DNA from: an uncultured Lachnospiraceae bacterium
Lineage (GTDB): Bacteria > Bacillota > Clostridia > Lachnospirales > Lachnospiraceae
Assembly: GCA_934343915.1 (NCBI GenBank)
Contig: CAKRIL010000060.1
Coordinates: 1 to 8,670, forward strand
Length of the DNA: 8,670 nt
Direction of reading: 5' to 3'
Positions 1 to 5,058 of the stretch are shown piece by piece. Position 1 is the stretch's first letter, and each line of letters opens with the position of its first letter. Both the position numbers and the translations under genes were made by a program. The notes under the pieces are model-generated. The model saw nothing but the letters and a program-made list of their open reading frames with translations, was not told where the DNA came from and did not search any database.

Positions 1-135
1 TCCCTCTATGCGCTTCAAACGGTTAAGCAAGTCCTTGTATTCCTTCTCAGAGCGTTCCTTATGCTTATCACAACAGCAGCACTTCTGTTCCGTCTTATTC
101 CCGCATGCCGGGCAGTTGTCCTTATTATTCGCCAT
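1..135 (-). CDS. CsoR/RcnR-family metal-sensing transcriptional repressor, N-terminal part (runs off left edge)
   Basis: Reading the minus strand from the ATG at 135 gives 45 codons that stay open to the window edge. Residues 34-45 (KDLLNRLKRIEG) match the first helix of the CsoR/FrmR/RcnR (DUF156) repressor family, which binds DNA in the apo form and is released by metal or another ligand. Residues 8-22 form a Cys-rich extension: CPAC, then four consecutive Cys at 19-22. Such Cys/His-rich leaders are seen in clostridial members of the family. The start is supported by GGAG (143-146) seven bases upstream. Two CsoR-type operators lie in its own promoter, so autorepression is expected. Copper is the most likely ligand given the operator type, but the conserved Cys/His residues that decide specificity lie past the edge. 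Family assignment is firm; ligand is inference. Confidence 0.85.
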   Translation of the reverse strand, partial: MANNKDNCPACGNKTEQKCCCCDKHKERSEKEYKDLLNRLKRIEG

Positions 136-170
136 TATTTATCTCCATTTCTCTCTTTTTCCGTTTTGGT

Positions 171-189
171 AATACCCTCACGGGGTATT
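171..189. promoter_or_regulatory. CsoR-type operator 1 (over the expected start site)
   Basis: Perfect inverted repeat AATACCC-TCACG-GGGTATT. The TACCC...GGGTA pattern is the known CsoR operator type, for example upstream of copper-efflux genes in Bacillus. Its centre (180) is 30 bp, about three helical turns, from operator 2 (210), and it lies at about +1 to +19 of the repressor's own transcript. Confidence 0.75.
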
Positions 190-196
190 TAAATGT

Positions 197-225
197 ATAG
201 TATACCCTCTTGGGGTATTTTGCAA
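197..225 (-). promoter_or_regulatory. Promoter of the CsoR-like gene
   Basis: On the minus strand, TTGCAA (-35, 220-225) and TACTAT (-10, 197-202) are separated by exactly 17 bases. Transcription would start near 190, leaving a leader of about 55 nt before the ATG at 135. Both hexamers match consensus at 4 of 6 positions. The spacer is almost entirely filled by the second CsoR-type operator, which supports the assignment. Confidence 0.65.
202..218. promoter_or_regulatory. CsoR-type operator 2 (inside the promoter spacer)
   Basis: Perfect inverted repeat ATACCC-TCTTG-GGGTAT, sharing the core of operator 1. It sits between the -35 and -10 hexamers of the repressor gene promoter, where bound protein would block RNA polymerase. 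It is 28 bp from the -35 of the divergent HD-GYP gene, so an effect on that promoter is possible but not shown. Confidence 0.75.
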
Positions 226-245
226 GTTCTTTTTTTAAATTTTTT

Positions 246-274
246 TTGAATAGTTTGACATTATATGATATTAT
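246..274 (+). promoter_or_regulatory. Promoter of the 7TM/HD-GYP gene
   Basis: TTGAAT (246-251) and TATTAT (269-274) are 17 bases apart; the -10 matches consensus at 5 of 6 positions. The predicted start is near 281, giving a leader of about 30 nt. A perfect TTGACA at 255-260 is also present, but no good -10 lies 17 bases from it (TATAAA at 274-279 is only 13 away). The exact start is therefore uncertain although a promoter here is likely. Confidence 0.55.
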
Positions 275-310
275 ATAAAAATACAGACTAAATAAGAAAG
301 GCTGATTTTA

Positions 311-2005
311 ATGTACCAGACACTGTTAGTTTTTCAATATATATCCATAATCGCTATTTTCTTTGAAATTCTCTATGTTGTAAGGCAGCGCAGCTCCAAA
401 ATGCAGACTCTGCTTCTGCTTGTGATGTTCTTTACACTTATCAATATAGTGGGTTATACGCTTGAGATGAAGTCAACGACAAAAGAGCTCGCCATGCAGT
501 CGTTAAAGTTCACATACATAGGTAAACCATTTATTATCTTTTCACTGTATCTGTTTGTGATGGAGTACTGTGGTGTAACTGTCCCTAAGGTATTGCGCAA
601 TATATTTTTTACAATATGTCTGGTAATAAGCTCTTTGGTATTCACAAGCGAATATCAGACTCTTTTCTATTCATCAGTTGATTTCACACAGGACGGTCTT
701 TTCCCTCATGTCATGCTCGGACATGGCATTCTGTATAATATATATACTTTTTTTCTTTGTTATTATTTTATAAGCATGATTATAGCATGTATAAAAAAGT
801 ACAAAAAAACCGATTCCTCATTAATCAAAAAACAGCTTATGCTGCTTCTCATCCTGATTATTTTCAGTGCCGGATGCCTTATTGCTTATCTTGCCGGTCT
901 TACGAACTGCTATGACGCTACCGCAATGGCATACATTGTTGCAGTATTTTTCTTCGAGAGACTCATGCGCAAGTACGGGCTTTTTGACACACTTACACTC
1001 GCCAAGGACGAAGCCATTGATCACATGAAGAACGGCTTAATCGTCACAGATGTATACGGTAACAAGGTATATTCCAACACAGAAGCTGACAAGATTCTGC
1101 AATGTGTCAAAACCTTCGGTCACAAGGACAAGACTCTTGACTATCTCAATGAATTGGCTTCTGAGGGAAAGCCGCTTTTTATCAGTCAGAAGCTTGCCCC
1201 TGAGCTTGAGGATATCTCAGGCAATGAGAATTATGTCTATGAGCTCTCGCTTCGTGACATTCTTCATGGCAATATGAATTATGGCCAAATGCTTATAATC
1301 ACCGAAAATACCGACCATTATTACTACACGGAACGACTTCAGAATGAAGTGACAAAGAAGACAAAAGAGGTAGTCCTGATACAGCGAGATATAATTGGAA
1401 GCTTTGCTGCAATCATCGAGGCTCGCGATGGCATCACCGGACTTCATATTAAGAATACCGGTAACCTCGTAAAGGTGCTAGTAAATATAATGGCAGAGGA
1501 CAGCCGGTACAGCGATATAATAACTCCCGACTATGCTCAGATGGTTGCTGATGCAGCACATCTTCACGACATTGGAAAGGTTGCCATCCCTGACAGCATA
1601 TTGCAGAAGAAGGGTAAGCTCACTGACGAAGAATTTGCCGTAATGAAGACCCATCCGCAGGAGGGTGCAAAGATTCTCGACAGCACCATCAAGGGCTTGG
1701 AGAGCGATGCATATTACCAGATTGCCCATGACATGGCACTCTACCACCATGAACGTTTCGACGGCAAGGGTTATCCTACCGGAATAAGCGGAACCGATAT
1801 TCCTCTTGCAGCAAGAATAATGGCAGTTGCGGATGTATATGAGGCACTCCGTTCCAAGCGTCACTACAAGGAGGGCTTCCCTAAGGATAAATCAACGGCT
1901 ATTATCCGTGAGAACATCGGAACACAGTTCGACCCTGATATTGCAGCACTGTTCCTCGACCATATTGACGAGATGGAAGCCGTGCTTGATACGGGTGATA
2001 ACTAA
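311..2005 (+). CDS. Membrane-bound 7TM / PAS-like / HD-GYP protein, probable cyclic-di-GMP phosphodiesterase
   Basis: 564 residues. About seven hydrophobic segments (roughly 5-25, 33-49, 72-86, 96-111, 137-160, 174-193, 204-216) resemble the 7TM N-terminus of some histidine kinases. A PAS-like stretch follows (about 225-335, containing the run GLIVTDVYGNKVYSN), then a linker helix and an HD-GYP domain (about 361-560). Visible HD-GYP residues: E370-A-R-D373, H379, the H419-D420 dyad in HLHDIGKVAIPD, H448, H479-H480, GYP at 487-489 and D508. This family hydrolyses c-di-GMP with a di- or trinuclear metal centre; all key ligands appear present, so activity is expected. No GGDEF domain or kinase core is present, so output is inferred to be second-messenger breakdown in response to a membrane or intracellular signal. 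The start has AAGG (298-301) nine bases upstream. It is monocistronic and diverges from the CsoR-like gene. Confidence 0.9.
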   Translation: MYQTLLVFQYISIIAIFFEILYVVRQRSSKMQTLLLLVMFFTLINIVGYTLEMKSTTKELAMQSLKFTYIGKPFIIFSLYLFVMEYCGVTVPKVLRNIFFTICLVISSLVFTSEYQTLFYSSVDFTQDGLFPHVMLGHGILYNIYTFFLCYYFISMIIACIKKYKKTDSSLIKKQLMLLLILIIFSAGCLIAYLAGLTNCYDATAMAYIVAVFFFERLMRKYGLFDTLTLAKDEAIDHMKNGLIVTDVYGNKVYSNTEADKILQCVKTFGHKDKTLDYLNELASEGKPLFISQKLAPELEDISGNENYVYELSLRDILHGNMNYGQMLIITENTDHYYYTERLQNEVTKKTKEVVLIQRDIIGSFAAIIEARDGITGLHIKNTGNLVKVLVNIMAEDSRYSDIITPDYAQMVADAAHLHDIGKVAIPDSILQKKGKLTDEEFAVMKTHPQEGAKILDSTIKGLESDAYYQIAHDMALYHHERFDGKGYPTGISGTDIPLAARIMAVADVYEALRSKRHYKEGFPKDKSTAIIRENIGTQFDPDIAALFLDHIDEMEAVLDTGDN

Positions 2006-2022
2006 TATTATTTTTATACAAC

Positions 2023-2072
2023 AAAAATGACAGCGTGGACTTTGCTAAGTAAAAGTTCATACTGTCATTTTA
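2023..2072. terminator. Bidirectional terminator between convergent genes
   Basis: A 10-bp outer stem (AAAATGACAG at 2024-2033 with CTGTCATTTT at 2062-2071) continues, after a small internal loop, into a 7-bp inner stem (2037-2043 with 2052-2058, one G-U) closing an 8-nt loop. T-rich sequence follows on the plus strand and the A-run at 2023-2027 gives a U-run on the minus strand. It therefore fits termination of both the HD-GYP gene and the convergent kinase gene. Confidence 0.8.
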
Positions 2073-2093
2073 TTTTTAATTGCTTCTATTTTT

Positions 2094-3017
2094 CTAAAGT
2101 GCCTTAATTCCGAACTCCTCAGGAAGGAATCTAGGACATACATTCTCCGATGAAGTTATAACCGATGCAGCAAGTCTGCTTCCAATCTCCACCGACTCAG
2201 CAAGCGTCTTTCCATAAGTAAGTCCGCTCGCAACACCTGCACAGAACGCATCACCTGCACCCGTCGTATCCTTAACCCTCACTCTCTGAGGAGGACATAT
2301 TCCTTTATCACCGTTCATGTCGGCATATACTGCACCATTGCCGCCCATTGTGACAATCATAGCAGGAATCTTTCCGAGAGTTACGCGCTTTGCAAGGATA
2401 TCCCTGAGTTCCTCAGGTGTCTTTTCAGCGTAGTCCTCCATGAACAACATTCCCGCTTCAAGCTGATTGCATATAAAGCAGTCAAAGTTCTTAAGGAAAT
2501 CCCTTCTCTCCACTGCAATGCTCATGTTGCTCACAACACCATATAGCTTCTTATTGTGCTGCTTTGCAAGTGCGACAACCTTCTTTATTATATCCTTATC
2601 CATGTCAACCTCAACTATGACCGAATCGGCATTTGCAAATATCTCATCGCCCTTCTCCTCAAGCATATCAAGTATCGGCATCAGGTTCGGTCTCTGTGAT
2701 ACAGAACCCGCAAGGTCACCGTTGTGGTCAAACACGGCAAGCCATGTTCCCATTCCTCCCGGAATGGTCTGAATATATTCCGTGTTCACCTTATGATTCT
2801 TAAGCTTCTTAACTACATCCTCTCCGAGAGCACTGTCGTCGACTATTCCCACAAATGTAGGGCGAAGCTCTATATTGGCTATATCCTCAACAACATTCCT
2901 GCTGACACCGCCGTGTATATATTCAACATGTCCCACATTTCTTCCGTCCGGTATATAGATATCCTCCGGAAAACCCTTGATATCCACAAATACAGCACCC
3001 ATAACAACTATTCCCAT
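2094..3017 (-). CDS. PfkB/ribokinase-family carbohydrate or nucleoside kinase
   Basis: 307 residues, normal for the family. The C-terminal PfkB signature DTTGAGDAFCAG is at 250-261, with D256 as the catalytic base and GAGD forming the anion hole. The NxxE motif (NQLE, 184-187) and the N-terminal glycine pair (G36-G37, followed by N41) are present. The enzyme phosphorylates a sugar or nucleoside hydroxyl with ATP in the cytoplasm. The N-terminal block (GAVFVDIKGFP, then HGGVSRNVVEDIANI) recalls pseudouridine kinases, but substrate cannot be settled from sequence. The start has GAGG (3023-3026) five bases upstream, the same arrangement as the HD gene before it. It has its own promoter in the 160-bp gap and a structured leader. 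Confidence 0.85.
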   Translation of the reverse strand: MGIVVMGAVFVDIKGFPEDIYIPDGRNVGHVEYIHGGVSRNVVEDIANIELRPTFVGIVDDSALGEDVVKKLKNHKVNTEYIQTIPGGMGTWLAVFDHNGDLAGSVSQRPNLMPILDMLEEKGDEIFANADSVIVEVDMDKDIIKKVVALAKQHNKKLYGVVSNMSIAVERRDFLKNFDCFICNQLEAGMLFMEDYAEKTPEELRDILAKRVTLGKIPAMIVTMGGNGAVYADMNGDKGICPPQRVRVKDTTGAGDAFCAGVASGLTYGKTLAESVEIGSRLAASVITSSENVCPRFLPEEFGIKAL

Positions 3018-3077
3018 AACAACCTCGCTTATCCAATGATATTCGCAGTCCGCTTTGCTATCTGCTCATATAAAATT

Positions 3078-3115
3078 GATGCTTCGCATCTCACCATGTA
3101 CCGGCTTGTACACGG
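3078..3115 (-). promoter_or_regulatory. Two hairpins in the 5' leader of the PfkB kinase mRNA
   Basis: On the minus strand the leader first forms an 8-bp stem (3108-3115 with 3094-3101, one G-U) around a 6-nt loop, then a 5-bp stem (3086-3090 with 3078-3082) around a GAA triloop. The leader runs about 115 nt from the predicted start near 3133 to the ATG at 3017. It also contains a 22-codon frame starting ATG-GTG at 3097 and ending at 3029, twelve bases before the kinase start, with only a weak ribosome site. It matches no riboswitch I recognise. It could be a regulatory leader or simply structured RNA. Confidence 0.4.
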
Positions 3116-3139
3116 CACACGGCATATAGTTATGGAGCT

Positions 3140-3168
3140 ATTATAAGACATGTTTGTAATTTTGCAAA
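3140..3168 (-). promoter_or_regulatory. Promoter of the PfkB kinase
   Basis: On the minus strand, TTTGCA (-35, 3163-3168) and a perfect TATAAT (-10, 3140-3145) are separated by 17 bases. The promoter starts ten bases past the stop of the HD gene. The kinase can therefore be expressed on its own as well as by read-through, since no terminator lies between the genes. Confidence 0.65.
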
Positions 3169-3177
3169 GCAATATTT

Positions 3178-3834
3178 TTATAATACCTTGCTTCCGTTCG
3201 CCGTCAGCTTGAATCTCGCATCGAAGAACTCCGCCGCATGTCTGCACATCTGCATTCTACCCAAAAAGATATCAAAGTAATCATACATTGTACAGATGCT
3301 CTCATCTATCTGCAGGTTAAGCGCAATCTGCTTCTTCTCAAGTGAGATCTTAAGGGCTGATTCCGTCACCGCATAATTAACCCTGTCATGTATATCATAC
3401 TGTGCCTTGTCCTTCTCCCTTACTCTGTCCCTTCTCACGTCAGTCTTATCCGCAATAATAAGCGCCGCCGATATTACATCAACCGCTCCGCCCGTGGACT
3501 CGTCATGGTTCGCAATCGCTGACACCACCGTAACACGGTCTTCAAGGCTCATGTCCGTTCGCTGCAGGAGCTCATTGGCAAGCAATGCGCCGTACTCCGC
3601 ATGATTCTTTCGATTAATCGAATTCCCTATATCATGCATATATCCTGCAATCTTCACAAGCTCAATATCATGCTCCGTGTAACCGAACTTCTCGAGTATC
3701 ATAGCCGCCCTCTCAGCGACAAGTGTGCAGTGTACCTGCGAGTGGTCGGTGTACCCAAGCACACCGAGATTATCGTTGCCCTTACTGATATATGCGTTAA
3801 TTTCCTTATTTTTTCTTATTTCCTTGTATGTCAT
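3178..3834 (-). CDS. HD-domain phosphohydrolase
   Basis: 218 residues from the chosen ATG at 3834, which has GAGG (3840-3843) five bases upstream. The frame extends 14 codons further to an ATG at 3876, but that has no ribosome site, and the family usually begins MTY-x-x-I. HD-superfamily metal ligands are visible: H31 or H35 in YTDHSQVHC, the H67-D68 dyad in AGYMHDIGN, H110-D111 in ANHDE, and D129 in IADKTDVRR. The whole layout matches a conserved clostridial HD-protein family of about 220 residues whose substrate I do not know. It is expected to be a soluble metal-dependent phosphohydrolase acting on a nucleotide or other phosphoester. It lies upstream of and co-directional with the PfkB kinase, so a joint role in phosphate-ester metabolism is possible but inferred only from position. 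Confidence 0.8.
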   Translation of the reverse strand: MTYKEIRKNKEINAYISKGNDNLGVLGYTDHSQVHCTLVAERAAMILEKFGYTEHDIELVKIAGYMHDIGNSINRKNHAEYGALLANELLQRTDMSLEDRVTVVSAIANHDESTGGAVDVISAALIIADKTDVRRDRVREKDKAQYDIHDRVNYAVTESALKISLEKKQIALNLQIDESICTMYDYFDIFLGRMQMCRHAAEFFDARFKLTANGSKVL

Positions 3835-4014
3835 ATCTGCCTCGTTTCCCGTAAAATTACCTTGTTGACTCATCATGGTATGGCTTTGCAGCCATTCTGA
3901 CTACAAGTATATAGCTGCGAATCTAAAAACTATCATCATTTTAATGTAAAATGCATGTAAAGTTTTCTATTAATAGCATTGAGTCATAGTATTCGAAGCC
4001 ACTGTCAAAAGCAT
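3835..4014 (-). other. Intergenic region between hicB and the HD gene
   Basis: No gene is visible. Immediately after the hicB stop there is no hairpin followed by a T-run, so hicAB has no clear terminator here. Minus-strand TTTACA elements at 3942-3961 precede AT-rich sequence and could be part of a promoter for the HD gene, but no well-spaced -10 is convincing. The region is AT-rich and otherwise featureless to me. Confidence 0.4.
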
Positions 4015-4380
4015 CTATTTCGAATAAACTGCGTCATTTTTCGAAAGAAGATACACACAATACTGATTCATGCTGATTCCTTCTCTTTTAGAATGCTCAG
4101 CAAGAGAACGGTGAAGACTGCGCGGAATCCTGAGCTTAAACTGTCCCGAATAATCCTCTAAGCTATCCGGCTCATGAATTTCTATACCTTCTTCAAAAGC
4201 AGCCTCTAACCATGCTTTCTTGGCATCTAGGGCATTTGCGACTGCTGACTCTACTGTTTCCCCGCAGGTAATACATCCCGGTAGTTCTGGAAAAGAAGCC
4301 ACGAAACCTCCCTCATCCTTATCTTCTACAATTTCCATGCGATAATTCATTGTCAAATAATCATTCAGCGTTCTCATCAT
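4015..4380 (-). CDS. hicB: HicB-family antitoxin
   Basis: 121 residues. The N-terminal half (about 12-66) is the HicB partial RNase-H fold: a strand ending YRMEIVEDKDEGGFVASFPELPG, then CITCGETVESAVANALDAKKAWLEAA. The C-terminal part (about 79-115: FKLRIPRSLHRSLAEHSKREGISMNQY) is an Arc/ribbon-helix-helix DNA-binding domain, so the protein should neutralise HicA and repress the operon. The first ATG (4380) has GAGG six bases upstream, inside hicA; a second ATG follows directly. The gene overlaps the end of hicA by 20 bp, which supports translational coupling. All expected parts are present, so the pair appears intact. Confidence 0.9.
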   Translation of the reverse strand: MMRTLNDYLTMNYRMEIVEDKDEGGFVASFPELPGCITCGETVESAVANALDAKKAWLEAAFEEGIEIHEPDSLEDYSGQFKLRIPRSLHRSLAEHSKREGISMNQYCVYLLSKNDAVYSK

Positions 4381-4618
4381 TCACCGCCTCACTTTCCACA
4401 ATTTGCTTTACCATCTCAACATATACTTTTTTGATGGGCTCATGCTTGGGTATCGTAATCGGCTGACATCCGGCTTTTCTAAAAGTGTAATGACTGCTCC
4501 CTCCTTTTGGTGCATTCATCACATATCCGTAGCTTTCCAACACCTTACGCAATTCATCAAATCGGAGGTCTTTTGATAAAGTACAGATTTTCGTCAATAG
4601 TTTATCCCACTTTGACAT
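4361..4618 (-). CDS. hicA: HicA-family mRNA-interferase toxin
   Basis: 85 residues. Residues 20-68 carry the HicA dsRBD-like fold: FDELRKVLESYGY, then PKGGSSHYTFRK with the conserved catalytic His at 43, then ITIPKHEPIKKVYVEMVKQIVE. HicA toxins cut mRNA or otherwise block translation until bound by HicB. The N-terminal segment of about 18 residues before the core is common in clostridial members. A strong AGGAGGT (4626-4632) lies seven bases before the ATG. Toxin-first gene order with an overlapping antitoxin is normal for hicAB. The start overlaps the end of a small upstream ORF. Confidence 0.9.
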   Translation of the reverse strand: MSKWDKLLTKICTLSKDLRFDELRKVLESYGYVMNAPKGGSSHYTFRKAGCQPITIPKHEPIKKVYVEMVKQIVESEAVNDENAE

Positions 4619-4739
4619 TCTGAATACCTCCTATCTGCATTATATGTGGTGTCGCATTTGGTGTCAACACTTTCAATCCTGCTTTTTTCCCTGCCACCAC
4701 CAAATCAGCAGCTATCACGCCATTACTAATTACCGCCAT
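4602..4739 (-). CDS. Small hypothetical ORF overlapping the hicAB promoter and hicA start (45 aa)
   Basis: ATG at 4739, stop TAA at 4602-4604, 45 residues. It begins MAVISNGVIAADLVVAGKKA and ends IQNVKVG. A full AGGAGGT (4747-4753) lies seven bases upstream, as strong as the hicA site and with the same spacing. I do not recognise the protein; there is no signal peptide or clear TM segment. It overlaps the first 17 bp of hicA in another frame, so it could be a leader peptide coupled to hicA, a third component, or the surviving start of a gene cut by arrival of hicAB. A 5'-proximal inverted repeat could hide its ribosome site. Codon content is dictated partly by the promoter it contains, so the case rests on the ribosome site and on the frame. 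Confidence 0.45.
   Translation of the reverse strand: MAVISNGVIAADLVVAGKKAGLKVLTPNATPHIMQIGGIQNVKVG
4632..4667 (-). promoter_or_regulatory. hicAB promoter with direct-repeat operator candidate
   Basis: On the minus strand, perfect TTGACA (4662-4667) and perfect TATAAT (4639-4644) are exactly 17 bases apart. Two copies of GACACCA (4659-4665 and 4647-4653), period 12 bp, span the -35 and spacer and are good candidates for HicB binding. The start site should fall near 4632, which is the first base of the AGGAGGT of hicA, giving a leader of only about 14 nt. The promoter lies wholly within a 45-codon reading frame. Confidence 0.8.
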
Positions 4740-4748
4740 TTAATATAC

Positions 4749-4773
4749 CTCCTGTAATTGTATATTGCAGGAG
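4749..4773 (-). promoter_or_regulatory. Hairpin that would mask the ribosome site of the small ORF
   Basis: Inverted repeat CTCCTG (4749-4754) / CAGGAG (4768-4773). In minus-strand RNA the upstream CUCCUG pairs with CAGGAG of the Shine-Dalgarno sequence. After one mismatch, AAU/AUU pairs continue the stem to a 5-nt loop. This may control translation if transcription starts upstream, or it may be a protein-binding palindrome. Confidence 0.45.
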
Positions 4774-4980
4774 ACACACATACCCGCCTATATCATCACG
4801 GCAGCATCCGTTGTTCACCTGCTAAACTAATGGAATACAAGCATAGACCTCTGAATATCCGCCATGAAATACATTCATACGCTCTCTGAAAAAAGAAATT
4901 AAGAATTTCAAGAAATATGCTTTGATAGAACATTAGCATATTTTATCCCCATTGTCAATATCCTGTATGATACCTGTTCT
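4774..4980. other. Non-coding stretch between the small ORF and the aspS terminator
   Basis: No gene recognised on either strand. On the minus strand there are only very short frames: one of 18 codons, and a 31-codon GTG frame overlapping the small ORF start, neither with a good ribosome site. Apart from the possible distal promoter I see no repeats or RNA genes. Confidence 0.5.
4930..4958 (-). promoter_or_regulatory. Possible distal promoter for the small ORF / hicAB
   Basis: On the minus strand, a perfect TTGACA (4953-4958) stands 17 bases from TAATGT (4930-4935), which is preceded by TG-N (extended -10). The -10 hexamer itself is weak. It would give a leader of about 184 nt before the 45-codon ORF and would include the masking hairpin. 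Confidence 0.35.
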
Positions 4981-5024
4981 AAAAAAAGAACTCCCGCACC
5001 GGAAAACTCTTTCCGATACGGGAG
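4981..5024 (-). terminator. Rho-independent terminator of aspS
   Basis: A 15-bp stem (5010-5024 with 4991-5005, two G-U pairs) closes a 4-nt loop and is followed on the minus strand by TTCTTTTTTT. It lies 34 bases after the aspS stop codon. A textbook intrinsic terminator. Confidence 0.95.
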
Positions 5025-5058
5025 CCGTGTTAATTACCGTCTTAAATTATTGAGTATA

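Noticed and set aside
3154..3195. Terminator after the HD gene (AAGCAA/TTGCTT arms)
   Set aside because: The stem is only 6 bp with a 15-nt AT-rich loop and no following T-run; the kinase -35 overlaps it.
3835..3876. Longer start for the HD protein (ATG at 3876)
   Set aside because: It has no ribosome site, while the ATG at 3834 has GAGG five bases upstream and matches the family's usual N-terminus.
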